From: Lentilactobacillus laojiaonis
GTDB taxonomy: Bacteria > Bacillota > Bacilli > Lactobacillales > Lactobacillaceae
NCBI RefSeq assembly: GCF_020616595.1
Contig: NZ_CP085278.1
Location: 1-64,000 of the forward strand
Length of the DNA stretch: 64,000 bases
Direction of reading: 5' to 3'
Below are positions 38,666-48,633 of this stretch, piece by piece (position 1 is the stretch's first letter; each line of letters begins with the position of its first letter). A program made the translations under genes and the position numbers. Below the pieces are notes generated by a model that made no database searches, had not been told where the DNA came from, and was given only the letters and a program-made list of their open reading frames with translations.

Positions 38666-41600
38666 CTATACGGATAGCCAAAAACAAGCAATCAACGATC
38701 ATCCTAAGGGTAATGTATTGGTATCAGCCTCAGCTGGCTCCGGAAAAACGCGGATACTAGTTGATCGGATTATTAAAATGATCATTGAACAGGGAATTAG
38801 TGTAGATGAATTATTAGTAGTTACGTTTACTAAAGATGCTACTAAAGAAATGAAAGAACGGTTAGAGCAAGCGTTAAAAGCTAATTATCAAGCAACGCAA
38901 AACCAAGACCTAAAAGCATACTTGCTTAGCCAAATTCAAAAAATTCCCGTTGCCGATATTGCTACCTTTGATGCGTATTGTCAAAAGTTAGTTAATCGTT
39001 ATTACTATCTATTGGGTATTGATCCCAATTTTCGAATTTTATCCGATAGCACGGAAATTACCTTATTAAAAGATCAAGTCTGGGACGAAGTTCGTGAACA
39101 ATTATATGGAGATGCTGAGGCCGAAATATTTAAAGAATTAGTAGATAACTTTTCGAGTCGCGATGATCGAAACGATGATAATCTCACGGAATTAGTTTAT
39201 AAGATGTATGACTTTGCTAATGTTACGCAAGATCCCCAAGCTTGGTTAGACCAGGCCGTACAATTATATGAAATTGATGAAACGCAAAACCTCGTTCAAA
39301 GTTCCCTATTTATTAACGGAGTGTTACCAATTGTTCAAATGCAGGTTAGGGAAATTCAAAATGGCAAGCAACAAGCCTTAAAATTGGCTAGCGATTATGG
39401 ATTAGAACGCCATGAAAAATATTTAACGGATAATTTTGAGTTTATTAATCAGTTGGCAGAAATGTTAGCTAATCAGGCCAGTTGGGATCAAATTAAACAA
39501 TTTTTGACTACGATTAAATTTGGTAGGCTAACTAAAAAGGCTACCGATGATCCTCAGATTCATGAACAAATCAAGGATATAATTAAGGGATGTAAAACCA
39601 GTATTGAAGATTTGCGCAAAATCTTCCAGTTAACGGAAACCAAGGTTATAACTAACCTTAAGGAATCAAAACGCTTAGTTGATAAATTAATCCAAGTTGT
39701 TAAAAAATTTGCTAAGGCCTATCAACGGGCAAAACAAAAGCAAAATGTGATGGAATTTGTCGATTTGGAACATGCTGCATATAATATCTTAACTAGTTCG
39801 GATCCACGCTCACAAAATATTTTAACCAATTTACAGAAACATTATTATGAAATTCTAGTGGATGAATATCAAGACAACAATCAACTCCAGGATGCGATTT
39901 TAGATCAACTCAGTTTTGATAATAATCGTTTTATGGTAGGGGATGTCAAACAGTCGATTTATAAATTTAGATTAGCTAGTCCTCAGATGTTTGTGGATAA
40001 GCAAGTTCAATATTCGCAAACCGATAATGCCAATGAATTAATTACCTTATCAGAGAATTTCCGTTCTAACGAAAACATTATTAATTTTGTTAATTTGATT
40101 TTCAAACAAATTATGGATAAAGATTTGGGAGAAATTGATTATGATGAGGCCGCCCAATTAAAATTTGGTGCGACTTATTATCCTAAGGAAGTTTCCTCAG
40201 ATATTGAAGTTTTATTATATGATGAAAATGAGCAAAATAATGCCATTAAGGTCAATCAACAAATCGAAATTGAAAATTCTAAAGTAGCCCAGGCTACCAT
40301 AATCGCTAATAAAATTACGGAATTGGTTGAATCGAAAACCGAAATCTATGATCGCAAACTAGGGGAAACTAGACCGATAACTTATCGCGATATTGTGGTA
40401 TTATCAGCAACCCGCGGTAATGACCTAATTTTTTCTGAGGTCTTCAATAAATACCATATTCCAGCAGTCATTACCGGAGCAAAAAACTACTTTAAAACTA
40501 CGGAAATCCAAACAATGATGGCTTTATTATCTATCATTGATAATCCCTATCAAGATATTCCTTTAGTGGCCGTTTTACGTTCCCCAATCGTAAACCTAGA
40601 CGAAAACCAGTTAGCGTTTTTAAGAATTAATGATAAAACCGATAATTACTTCACCGCGGTTTTAAAATTTTATGAAGAGTATCAAGATACGGGTAACGTC
40701 TATCAAGCAGCTTTATATGAAAAGATTGCTAAATTTATGGAACAAATCAATTTATTCCGTGACCTTTCTAAACGCGTTGATTTGGTAACGTTAATTTGGC
40801 GAATCTATGAAGAAACAGGTTACCTAGATTACGTTGGGGGCATGCCCGCAGGCTATCAACGACAAACTAATTTGCATGCCTTGTATGAACGCGCTAGCCA
40901 ATATGAAAAGTCTAATTTTAAAGGGATTTTCCAGTTTGTACGGTTTATTAAACGAATGCAGGATAAAGATGACGATTTAGAACTAGCTACTCCGAAGGTA
41001 GAGGAGGATGCGGTCCAGTTGATGACTATCCACCGAAGCAAGGGGTTGGAATTTCCCGTTGTTTTCTTAAATGATTTGGATCATCAATTTAATGAGCATG
41101 ATACTAAGTTAAATTACGTCTTAAATGACCAACTGGGAATTGGTATTAAGTATTTTGAACGGGATACCCGAATTATTTACGATACTTTACCCTATACCAT
41201 TATTAAAGATCGTTTAGAAAAAGAGATGCACGCAGAGGAAATGCGTAAATTATACGTAGCTTTAACCCGTGCCGAACAACATCTTTATTTAGTTGGTAGT
41301 ATTAGTATTAAAAAAGATATCCAAAAACTCATTACGGAGTATCAAGATAGGGTTACTAATCAATTGATGATTCCTAAGGGAGTTCGGCTAAAAAGTAAAA
41401 GCTATGAAAAGTTGATTTTGGCAGCTTTAGCACGTCATCCCCAGGTTTATCAACAATTTGGTGATTCTACGGGTGATAAATTTTTAATAGATGACCCAAC
41501 TAAATTTAAAATTACTACCTATAATAAAAGTAATTTAGAACCTAATGTAGAATTGGAAGTAGCTAATCGCCAACCAGCTCAAGGATGGCTAGATAACCTA

Positions 41601-42380
41601 GAACAAACTAGTTCAAAAGTTCCAGAGGATCTTAATACTCAATTAATTAAGCAAAGTTTTGACTTTAAATATCCTTACCAGTCAGCTATTAAAACGACGG
41701 CTTATCAGTCGGTTTCTGAGATTAAACGTATGTTTGATGATCCGGACAACCAAGAACTAAGTAATATTAATTTAAATGAATTAAATCAGGTCCAACAGGT
41801 TGGTCGTTATTTGGATGATGAGTTTAGGGCTCCGCAATTTATGCAAAAAATCGCGCAGCCATCTGCTAGCGAAATCGGTACGGCTACTCACTTGGTACTC
41901 CAAAAAGTTGATTTAGCATTTCAACCGACTAAGGATTCTTTAAGTAAATTAGTGGACGACTTAATTAATCGTCAACTAATCACTCCGGCCATCGCGAAAC
42001 GAATTAATTTAAACCAAATATTGCAGTTATTTGATAGTTCATTAGGTCAGCAATTATTAAATCCAGCAGCTAAAGTTTATCGAGAAGTTCCGTTTTCACT
42101 TTTAATCAAGGCCGATCAACTATTTACTGGTTTTGAAAATGATGATCAAGCAATTTTAGTCCATGGAATTATTGATGGTTATATAATCTTAAATGATCAG
42201 ATTTTAATCTTTGATTATAAAACTGATCATATCAATTCGCATAACACGATTGAGGACATTAAACAACGCTACCAAGGTCAGTTAGCCATCTATGCCATGG
42301 CATTAGCTGATATCTTAAAGCGACCTATCGATGCTAAATATATCTACGCATTATCGGCCAATCAAGTGATTGAACTGTAA
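38658..42380 (+). CDS. rexA: ATP-dependent helicase/nuclease subunit A, RexA (AddA)
   Basis: Motor and second nuclease of the RexAB complex. The 1240-residue protein is a UvrD-like superfamily 1 helicase: Walker A SASAGSGKT (23-31), DEYQD motif II, QLMTIHRSKGLEFPVVF and the C-terminal helicase motif YVALTRAEQHLYLV. The nuclease domain ends with ASEIGTATHLVLQ and the catalytic LIFDYKTDHI. AGGAG lies eight bases before the ATG, inside the end of rexB, so the two subunits are translationally coupled. Without Fe-S ligands in RexB, both nuclease centres still appear complete. Confidence 0.96.
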   Translation: MINYTDSQKQAINDHPKGNVLVSASAGSGKTRILVDRIIKMIIEQGISVDELLVVTFTKDATKEMKERLEQALKANYQATQNQDLKAYLLSQIQKIPVADIATFDAYCQKLVNRYYYLLGIDPNFRILSDSTEITLLKDQVWDEVREQLYGDAEAEIFKELVDNFSSRDDRNDDNLTELVYKMYDFANVTQDPQAWLDQAVQLYEIDETQNLVQSSLFINGVLPIVQMQVREIQNGKQQALKLASDYGLERHEKYLTDNFEFINQLAEMLANQASWDQIKQFLTTIKFGRLTKKATDDPQIHEQIKDIIKGCKTSIEDLRKIFQLTETKVITNLKESKRLVDKLIQVVKKFAKAYQRAKQKQNVMEFVDLEHAAYNILTSSDPRSQNILTNLQKHYYEILVDEYQDNNQLQDAILDQLSFDNNRFMVGDVKQSIYKFRLASPQMFVDKQVQYSQTDNANELITLSENFRSNENIINFVNLIFKQIMDKDLGEIDYDEAAQLKFGATYYPKEVSSDIEVLLYDENEQNNAIKVNQQIEIENSKVAQATIIANKITELVESKTEIYDRKLGETRPITYRDIVVLSATRGNDLIFSEVFNKYHIPAVITGAKNYFKTTEIQTMMALLSIIDNPYQDIPLVAVLRSPIVNLDENQLAFLRINDKTDNYFTAVLKFYEEYQDTGNVYQAALYEKIAKFMEQINLFRDLSKRVDLVTLIWRIYEETGYLDYVGGMPAGYQRQTNLHALYERASQYEKSNFKGIFQFVRFIKRMQDKDDDLELATPKVEEDAVQLMTIHRSKGLEFPVVFLNDLDHQFNEHDTKLNYVLNDQLGIGIKYFERDTRIIYDTLPYTIIKDRLEKEMHAEEMRKLYVALTRAEQHLYLVGSISIKKDIQKLITEYQDRVTNQLMIPKGVRLKSKSYEKLILAALARHPQVYQQFGDSTGDKFLIDDPTKFKITTYNKSNLEPNVELEVANRQPAQGWLDNLEQTSSKVPEDLNTQLIKQSFDFKYPYQSAIKTTAYQSVSEIKRMFDDPDNQELSNINLNELNQVQQVGRYLDDEFRAPQFMQKIAQPSASEIGTATHLVLQKVDLAFQPTKDSLSKLVDDLINRQLITPAIAKRINLNQILQLFDSSLGQQLLNPAAKVYREVPFSLLIKADQLFTGFENDDQAILVHGIIDGYIILNDQILIFDYKTDHINSHNTIEDIKQRYQGQLAIYAMALADILKRPIDAKYIYALSANQVIEL

Positions 42381-42386
42381 GTTACG

Positions 42387-42414
42387 TTGAATTTATATTA
42401 GGATTAGTTATAAT
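42387..42414 (+). promoter_or_regulatory. Promoter of the L,D-transpeptidase gene
   Basis: TTGAAT (42387-42392), a 16-base spacer and perfect TATAAT (42409-42414). It is likely also to drive the amino acid transporter genes that follow. Confidence 0.6.
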
Positions 42415-42458
42415 AAAAAGTAAGTAAATTACGAATCTATTAAAATTGGGAGGGAAAT

Positions 42459-43043
42459 ATGAAAAAATCATTTATTGGATTGTCTATACTTTTAATGGCT
42501 GTGGGGTTAGTAGGCTGTTCAAGCACTAGTGAATCAACCAAATCAAAACCTAAAGCTACTACTACTCAGACAGTTAAAAAGCCAGTCAAAAAAACCGTTA
42601 CCAAAGTTAATTGGAGAAAACCATCCGAAAATAAACCTTACCCAACTATTACGGCTAAAAATGGTCGCTATTTATACGTTTCAATTAAAAAACAACGTAC
42701 GTATGTAATGAGTCCTAAAAATAAAGTTTTATATACTATGTACGCATCTACTGGTAAAAACAACTCGACTCCACGAGGAACTTTTAGTATTCAAGCGGAA
42801 CGCGGGGATACCTTCTACAATGCTGAATCTAAAGAAGGTGCCAATTACTGGACTTCATTTAAAGATCATGGAATTTATCTATTCCACACGGTTCCCGTTG
42901 ATCAAAATGGTAAGTATGTAGTTAAGGAAGCTGATCAATTAGGTAAAGAATCTAATTCCCATGGTTGTGTAAGATTAACTATTCCCGATGCTAAATGGAT
43001 TAATGAACACGTTCCATTCGGTACTAAAGTAGTAATTAAGTAA
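42459..43043 (+). CDS. L,D-transpeptidase-like lipoprotein (YkuD domain)
   Basis: Extracellular protein of 194 residues. It has a lipoprotein signal with lipobox LVGC (Cys20), a low-complexity K/T/S/P linker (about 22-60) and a YkuD catalytic domain (about 68-194). The conserved His143 (LFHTVPV) and SHGCVRL with catalytic Cys170 are present. YkuD enzymes make 3-3 cross-links or attach proteins to peptidoglycan; which of these applies here is not shown. GGGAGG lies before the ATG. It is followed 21 bases later by the transporter operon. Confidence 0.92.
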   Translation: MKKSFIGLSILLMAVGLVGCSSTSESTKSKPKATTTQTVKKPVKKTVTKVNWRKPSENKPYPTITAKNGRYLYVSIKKQRTYVMSPKNKVLYTMYASTGKNNSTPRGTFSIQAERGDTFYNAESKEGANYWTSFKDHGIYLFHTVPVDQNGKYVVKEADQLGKESNSHGCVRLTIPDAKWINEHVPFGTKVVIK

Positions 43044-43064
43044 TCGATAAAGGAGAGATAGACT

Positions 43065-43877
43065 ATGAAAAATAAGTACAAAAAATTAGGCGCACTAGTT
43101 TTAACCGGCTTGGTCGGTTTATTGGTGATTACTGGCTGTGGTAAAAACAATAACTCTAAAAATGAAAGTTTAGATAGTGAATTAAAGACCAGTAAAACTT
43201 TAACCATTGGACTTGAGGGTACTTATGCACCATATTCTTATCGCCAAAATGGTCAATTAAACGGTTTTGAAGTTGAACTTGGCAAAGATTTAGCTAAAGA
43301 AATGAATTTAAAAGCGGATATTGTACCAACCAAATGGGATTCTCTCATTGCTGGTTTATCAGCCCGTAAATTTGATATTGTGTTAAATAATGTAACCATG
43401 ACTCATGATCGTGAAAAACAATTCCTATTCTCTAAACCTTACATCTATTCCAAAACGGTCTTAATCGTCCCTAAGGATAGCTCAATTAAATCCCTAAAAG
43501 ACATTAAAGGTAAGACTTTTGCTAATAGTATGGGTACTGAATTTGGTTCATATGCTAAACAATATGGTGCCAAGGTTATTCCTTCTGATAACTTCCAAAA
43601 CACGGTTTCACTATTGGAGGAAGGCCGCGCCCAAGGAACTTTAAACTCTAAAGAAGCCTTTGCTAGTTGGCAAAAAGATAATAAAGCCAATACTAAATTA
43701 AAAGCTATTGATATTCCAGCTAGTCAAATTCCGACCCTTAAAGTAGGAGCAATTTTCAACAAAAAATCAACTAAGTTACAATCAGACACTAACAAAGCTT
43801 TAGATAAATTAGCTAAAGATGGAACTTTAAGCAAATTATCTGAAAAGTATTTTGGTACTGATATTACTAAAAAATAA
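43065..43877 (+). CDS. Amino acid ABC transporter, substrate-binding lipoprotein
   Basis: Family 3 solute-binding protein of 270 residues. The lipobox is ITGC, with the lipid-modified Cys at about residue 25. The mature part starts with the typical KTLTIGLEGTYAPYSYR and contains FEVELGKDLAKEM and KFDIVLNNVTMT. The binding residues resemble cystine or polar amino acid binders (TcyA/TcyJ type), but the substrate is only inferred. It is the first gene of the three-gene transporter, 17 bases before the permease. Confidence 0.9.
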   Translation: MKNKYKKLGALVLTGLVGLLVITGCGKNNNSKNESLDSELKTSKTLTIGLEGTYAPYSYRQNGQLNGFEVELGKDLAKEMNLKADIVPTKWDSLIAGLSARKFDIVLNNVTMTHDREKQFLFSKPYIYSKTVLIVPKDSSIKSLKDIKGKTFANSMGTEFGSYAKQYGAKVIPSDNFQNTVSLLEEGRAQGTLNSKEAFASWQKDNKANTKLKAIDIPASQIPTLKVGAIFNKKSTKLQSDTNKALDKLAKDGTLSKLSEKYFGTDITKK

Positions 43878-43894
43878 TAAAGGGGAATTAAGTT

Positions 43895-44590
43895 ATGTGG
43901 CAAACTATCACTAGTTCTTTGCCTGAACTAATTGCCGCTGGAGTTAAATTTACAATTCCCTTGGCGCTAATTTCATTTGCTTTTGGATTAATTTTAGCGG
44001 TTATTACCGCAGTCATAAAATTGACCAATCCCAGTGGAAATTTATTCATTAAATCAATTTGGAAAGTCATCCAAGCAATCGCTTATTTCTATGTTTGGAT
44101 TTTTAGATCAACCCCACTATTGGTTCAATTATTTATCATATTTTTTGGTTTACCAAGTGTGGGACTAGAAATTCCAGCTTTTACGGCGGCAGTGATTACC
44201 TTCTCATTAAATACGGGAGCATATGCTTCTGAAAATATTCGAGCTGCTTTGTTGTCTATTCCACGTGATCAATGGGAGGCAGCCTATACTTTAGGATTTA
44301 ATAATCGTCAAACGCTGTTTAAAATTATTTTTCCGCAAGCTATTCGCATTGCCTTACCACCACTTTCCAATGAATTTATTGGCTTAATTAAAGATACTTC
44401 TTTAGCTAGTTCAATTACCATCTTGGAAATGTTTACGGTAAGTCAGCAAATTGCCGCTAAAAATTATCAACCACTCCTAATGTACGGTATCGTTGCTGTT
44501 TTGTATGCAATCTTGTGTAGTCTATTGAGTTTATTGCAACGTTATCTAGAAAAACGAGCTAATCGCTACATTAAGCGGGGTGATAATTAA
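43895..44590 (+). CDS. Amino acid ABC transporter permease
   Basis: Membrane component of 231 residues with about five helices. The N-terminal helix follows SLPELIAAGVKFTIPLALIS. FRSTPLLVQLFIIFFGLP is the family entrance motif, and the EAA loop EAAYTLGFNNRQTLFKIIFPQA contacts the ATPase (only the first 20 residues are essential). The stop codon overlaps the ATPase ATG by one base. It belongs to the HisM/YecS group for polar amino acids, possibly cystine. Confidence 0.93.
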   Translation: MWQTITSSLPELIAAGVKFTIPLALISFAFGLILAVITAVIKLTNPSGNLFIKSIWKVIQAIAYFYVWIFRSTPLLVQLFIIFFGLPSVGLEIPAFTAAVITFSLNTGAYASENIRAALLSIPRDQWEAAYTLGFNNRQTLFKIIFPQAIRIALPPLSNEFIGLIKDTSLASSITILEMFTVSQQIAAKNYQPLLMYGIVAVLYAILCSLLSLLQRYLEKRANRYIKRGDN

Positions 44591-45330
44591 TGATTGAATT
44601 TGAACATGTTAGTAAATTTTATAAGGAACGTAAGGCGTTAGATGATGTTTCAGTAGAATTTCCTAAAAGCCAAACTTCTGTAATAGTTGGGCCTTCTGGA
44701 TCAGGAAAATCAACCCTACTTAGATCAATTGACTTATTAGTTCGTCCCGATCAAGGAAAATTAAAAATTGATGATTTAGCAGTCGACTTTAGTAAGGAAA
44801 TTTCTAGAAAAGAAACTTTTAATATTCGCCGTAAATCGGGAATGGTTTTTCAAAATTGGAACCTATTTCCGCATTTAACAGTATTAGAAAATATTACGGC
44901 TGCACCAATTAACGTGTTGAAAGAAGACAAAGCTAAAGCAATTAAACGGGCCTACGAATTATTAGATCTAGTAGATTTACGATACACTGCGGATCAATAT
45001 CCCGGTCAATTATCCGGTGGCCAACAACAACGTATTTCAATTTGTCGAGCTTTGGCAATGAATCCGGAATATTTATTATTAGATGAACCTACTAGTGCCT
45101 TAGATCCGGAATTGGAAACCCAAGTGTTACGAATTCTAGAAAATATCGCCAAAATTGAAAAAGATAAGGGCATGGTTATTGTGACCCATAACATGCAATT
45201 TGCCCGACTAGTGGCTGACAAAATTATTTTTCTGGAAGATGGAAAAATTTTATTTGATGGTCCTACTGAAGAATTTTTCAATGGAGATAATCAACGGATC
45301 CGAGAATTTTTATCAGCACTATCTATATAA
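44590..45330 (+). CDS. Amino acid ABC transporter ATP-binding protein
   Basis: ATPase of 246 residues with Walker A GPSGSGKST, Q loop MVFQNWNLFPHLTV, signature LSGGQQQR, Walker B YLLLDEPTSALD and H-loop histidine in VTHNMQFA. These match the GlnQ/TcyN group for polar amino acids. Its ATG overlaps the permease stop by one base (TAATG). A terminator shared with the opposite gene closes the operon. Confidence 0.96.
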   Translation: MIEFEHVSKFYKERKALDDVSVEFPKSQTSVIVGPSGSGKSTLLRSIDLLVRPDQGKLKIDDLAVDFSKEISRKETFNIRRKSGMVFQNWNLFPHLTVLENITAAPINVLKEDKAKAIKRAYELLDLVDLRYTADQYPGQLSGGQQQRISICRALAMNPEYLLLDEPTSALDPELETQVLRILENIAKIEKDKGMVIVTHNMQFARLVADKIIFLEDGKILFDGPTEEFFNGDNQRIREFLSALSI

Positions 45331-45365
45331 AAAAAGAACCTACCAGTTGGTAGGTTCTTTTTTTA
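45329..45365. terminator. Bidirectional terminator between the transporter operon and the esterase
   Basis: AAAAGAACCTACCA and TGGTAGGTTCTTTT with loop GT, with T tracts on both strands. Confidence 0.9.
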
Positions 45366-46163
45366 TTTTAAATATTCATCAAAAAAATCTAAAGTGGGTT
45401 GTAGGGCATCATCCATATATTTTTTTCCATGGCGATTACCTTCAATTAATTTAGCCACTGACGGAACCATTTGCTCAGTTAAAGTAGCTTGTAGTTTTAA
45501 AACTCCCGAAGTAGGAACTAACTCATTTAGCGAATTAGCTAAAAACATCGGACCAGCATCCTTAGTAACTCGATGAACTGGCGAAGCTTCTTGTAATAAT
45601 TGCTCATTATCACCGACATAATTTAAGACAAACCATTTGTAGTAGGGATCATCTTGACCGCTTTGGTCAATGTTGGTACTGGCAGTGTTGGGATTAGGAG
45701 CGTCTTTTTTGGAAGCAACCACTTGTGGATGCGTATTTATCCAATGATCTAAATCAATAATTCCAGACCAAGAAGCGATCGGAATGCCTTTGCGGATTGC
45801 TAATTCTACTGCCAAATTTCCCCCAGCTGACATACCAATGGCACCAATTTTTTGATGGTCAAATTGATAATTAGAATTTTTAATCCAATTATAGGCCGTA
45901 ACAACATCATCGATAGCAGTTGGAAAGAGATATTGAGGGGCCAAACGATAATTGACTACGAAAACAATGTATCCTTCATTAACAAAGTCACTAGCCCAAT
46001 CACTATCTTTAGATTTATCACCTTGCCACCAACCTCCACCGTGCAAATCAATAATTGCGCGGCGTTGCTGATTAGCATTAGCAGGATCTTGGTAAACATC
46101 CAATTTTAAATTATTATTTTCATCATATACAATATCTTTTTCGACTTTTATATTTGACATCAT
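45363..46163 (-). CDS. Alpha/beta-hydrolase esterase (HSL-like)
   Basis: A 266-residue serine hydrolase. The oxyanion-hole motif DLHGGGWWQGD, the nucleophile elbow GAIGMSAGGNL and the acidic/histidine region near LNELVPTSG and EGNRHGKKY are present. This is the pattern of the hormone-sensitive-lipase and carboxylesterase group. The real substrate is unknown. GGAGG lies six bases before the first ATG. It is convergent with the transporter operon and transcribed alone. Confidence 0.88.
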   Translation of the reverse strand: MMSNIKVEKDIVYDENNNLKLDVYQDPANANQQRRAIIDLHGGGWWQGDKSKDSDWASDFVNEGYIVFVVNYRLAPQYLFPTAIDDVVTAYNWIKNSNYQFDHQKIGAIGMSAGGNLAVELAIRKGIPIASWSGIIDLDHWINTHPQVVASKKDAPNPNTASTNIDQSGQDDPYYKWFVLNYVGDNEQLLQEASPVHRVTKDAGPMFLANSLNELVPTSGVLKLQATLTEQMVPSVAKLIEGNRHGKKYMDDALQPTLDFFDEYLK

Positions 46164-46227
46164 AATCTACCTCCCTATGAAAATAATTATATTAGGGTTG
46201 CTCAAAATAAGTCGGATTTTTGTCTAT

Positions 46228-46262
46228 AAAAAAAGCTACCATAGCCATAGCTATTGGTAGCT
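46228..46262 (-). terminator. Terminator after the small membrane protein
   Basis: On the minus strand AGCTACC and GGTAGCT pair around a partly self-complementary loop (AATAGCTATGGCTAT), followed by TTTTTTT. Confidence 0.82.
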
Positions 46263-46451
46263 CTAGAGTTGATACAATTCGGTTAAAATGATTCCCATTA
46301 CGAAAATCACACTAATTAATCCAATCGAAAATTTGGTAAAAAATTGTCCATTTACTTTCTTTAAAACAAAAAAGGTAATTCCTAAGCAAATGATGCCAAT
46401 TAAATACATAATTATTAAAGCAGTTTTAACTTCGTTGTTTGATACCGCCAT
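46263..46451 (-). CDS. Small membrane protein, 62 residues, unknown function
   Basis: Two predicted membrane helices: TALIIMYLIGIICLGITFFV and SIGLISVIFVMGIIL, joined by a short basic loop (LKKVNGQFFTK). GGAGA lies before the ATG, and a terminator follows the stop, which supports a real gene. It follows the GNAT gene by 40 bases and is probably expressed with it. I do not recognise the family. Confidence 0.7.
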   Translation of the reverse strand: MAVSNNEVKTALIIMYLIGIICLGITFFVLKKVNGQFFTKFSIGLISVIFVMGIILTELYQL

Positions 46452-46491
46452 GTTAATCTCTCCGATCTTATAATTAGTTTTTATTGATAAA

Positions 46492-47025
46492 TTAGTTAAT
46501 TAATAGTTGATATGCATAACGAGGAGTTTCCTCATGACCATTTTCTTGCATGTAAATAATTCCACGTTTAGTAAAGCCATTAGTAGTAATTACGTGTTGC
46601 ATACCTAAGTTTTCTGGATGTGTATCAATTCGGATATCTTTATAACCGAGTACGCCAGAAATGGTAACTAATCCGCTAATCATCTTTTGTGATAAACGTT
46701 GTCCTCTAAATTCAGTTGACATGGCAATTCGGTGAATTGCGGTATAACGACCTTCAACACCATTTACCCATTCACCATCGTGAATGCTTAAATAATTAAT
46801 ATCTAGTCCTTGATGTAAAGCGGCCGTAGCAGCAATTTGATCGTCAACTATTAAGACATATGAAATCCCATCCCGAACATCTTTTTCTAGGTCCTCATAT
46901 CCAGGATACCCTTTTTGCCATTGGTCGATTCCTTGTTCGTGCAAATAATCGATAGCCTCTTGAATTATTTTTTTAATTGCTGGGAGGTCTTCATTAGTAG
47001 CTTGTCTTACGTAAGTCGCAGCCAT
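46492..47025 (-). CDS. GNAT-family N-acetyltransferase
   Basis: A 177-residue acetyltransferase. The fold is shown by YVRQATNEDLPAIKKIIQEA at the N-terminus, then AIHRIAMSTEFRGQRLSQKM, which holds the acetyl-CoA pyrophosphate loop in the place of the R/Q-x-x-G-x-G/A motif, then GYKDIRIDTHPENLGMQH and NGF. The frame opens at 47034, but ATG at 47025 has better spacing from AAAGGA. The acceptor substrate is unknown. It probably forms an operon with the small membrane protein. Confidence 0.88.
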   Translation of the reverse strand: MAATYVRQATNEDLPAIKKIIQEAIDYLHEQGIDQWQKGYPGYEDLEKDVRDGISYVLIVDDQIAATAALHQGLDINYLSIHDGEWVNGVEGRYTAIHRIAMSTEFRGQRLSQKMISGLVTISGVLGYKDIRIDTHPENLGMQHVITTNGFTKRGIIYMQENGHEETPRYAYQLLIN

Positions 47026-47208
47026 AAAATTCACATCCTTTGTTTTTCTTATAATTTAACATAGAAGAAAATTATAATTCATAAATTGCCGATCCGCAAC
47101 CAAATTTTAAATAACATTTGGAAAAAGGTTTAAAAGCAAGTATTATAAAAAAGGAATTTTAATATTGAGCAAATTTATGAACTTAAATAAAGTATATAAC
47201 ATTTTGAG

Positions 47209-48567
47209 GTGAAAGTTATCAATAAACTAACTAGAAGTGATTATCTATCACTTAGTTCCATGTTATTTGGAATTTTTTTCGGCGCTGGAAATCTCATCTT
47301 TCCAGTACTTTTAGGCCAACAAGCCGGTAGTCAAACGCTTGAGGCAACCCTGGGATTTATTTTATCGGCCGTTGGTTTTTCATTAATGGGACTTTTAGGT
47401 CTTAGTTTAACTAAAAGTAACAATGTATTAGATATTGCCAGTCCAGGTGGTAAATTATTTGCGTACTTTTTTAATATTGTCATGCTATTAGTCATCGGTC
47501 CGGCTTTAATTTTACCTAGATTAGCCACCACTTCGTTTGAATTGGGCATTTCGGCCTTTATTCAACCGAAACATTATTTTATCGCTCGGTTAATATTTTC
47601 GGTAGGATTCTTTTTGATTGTCTTTTTACTAGCTCTTAAGCCTACTAAATTAGTGGACTACATTGGCAAATATTTAACGCCTACTTTTTTAGTTCTACTA
47701 TTAATACTAATTATCTTTGCCCTAATTAAAACGCCAGTACATATCGGTAACTTACCAGCCACGGCCGCCTATCAGCATAATGCATTTTTGTCTGGATTCT
47801 TAGAAGGGTATAATACGGTCGATGCCGGGGTCTCAATTTTATTTGGTTCCCTTGCGATTAGTGCTTTAAAAGATTTAGGAGTAGCGAAGCCTAAACAAAT
47901 CGCCATTGATACCGTCAAAGCCGGATTTTTTGCCATGGCATTAATGGCCGCTTTATATGGCCTACTAACATTAGTAGGCGCGATGAGTGTAAATTATACT
48001 TCCCGAGCAGCTAATGGTGGTATTATTTTAGTAGCTGTGGCTAAACATTTATTTGGCACGCTAGGTTTAATTTTATTGATGTTAATCGTGATTCTAGCTT
48101 GTCTGAAAACGGCTATTGGGATTTCTTCAGCAGTCGCCGATGGATTTAATGAAATGTTGCCAAAAGTTTCTTATCCAATATTTTTAGCGTTAGCCTGTGT
48201 AATTAGCATGTTATTAGCTCTTTTTGGACTAACTAAAATTACTATTATTACTAGTCCGCTATTAATGTTTATTTACCCCTTCGCCTTAGTAATTATTATG
48301 TTGGCCTTTTTAAATCCGCTAGTTCAACATAATCCATTAATCTATAAAGTTACGTTAGGTTTTACCTTTTTACCAGCGGTGGCTTGTGGATTAAGAGAAT
48401 TACCAGCACAAATGCAACAAATTGGCTGGATTAAGCAATATTTAAATCTGATCAACCATTTACCATTAGCTAATGTGGGGATGGCTTGGGTAATTCCAGC
48501 GTTGATTGGTTTTGTTTTAAGTTTGATAATTTCTAAAATTATTTCAAAATTACTTAAGGTTTCTTAG
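47209..48567 (+). CDS. brnQ: BrnQ branched-chain amino acid transporter
   Basis: Cation-coupled importer of leucine, isoleucine and valine, with 12 predicted membrane helices. The N-terminal INKLTRSDYLSLSSMLFGIF and FGAGNLIFPVLLG are family hallmarks, as is YNTVDAGVSILFGSLAISAL. The start is odd. The GAGGTGA ribosome site overlaps the in-frame GTG at 47209. Eight bases after GAGG, where ATG would be expected and where homologues have their Met before NKL, stands ATC (47218). The GTG at 47209 is used here as the outer limit. Identity is secure; the start is not. Confidence 0.9.
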   Translation: MKVINKLTRSDYLSLSSMLFGIFFGAGNLIFPVLLGQQAGSQTLEATLGFILSAVGFSLMGLLGLSLTKSNNVLDIASPGGKLFAYFFNIVMLLVIGPALILPRLATTSFELGISAFIQPKHYFIARLIFSVGFFLIVFLLALKPTKLVDYIGKYLTPTFLVLLLILIIFALIKTPVHIGNLPATAAYQHNAFLSGFLEGYNTVDAGVSILFGSLAISALKDLGVAKPKQIAIDTVKAGFFAMALMAALYGLLTLVGAMSVNYTSRAANGGIILVAVAKHLFGTLGLILLMLIVILACLKTAIGISSAVADGFNEMLPKVSYPIFLALACVISMLLALFGLTKITIITSPLLMFIYPFALVIIMLAFLNPLVQHNPLIYKVTLGFTFLPAVACGLRELPAQMQQIGWIKQYLNLINHLPLANVGMAWVIPALIGFVLSLIISKIISKLLKVS

Positions 48568-48633
48568 AAAAATATAATTCTAGTTAGTGGAATGGTACTA
48601 TAAATTAAAGTTAATATAATAGGAGGTTTAACG

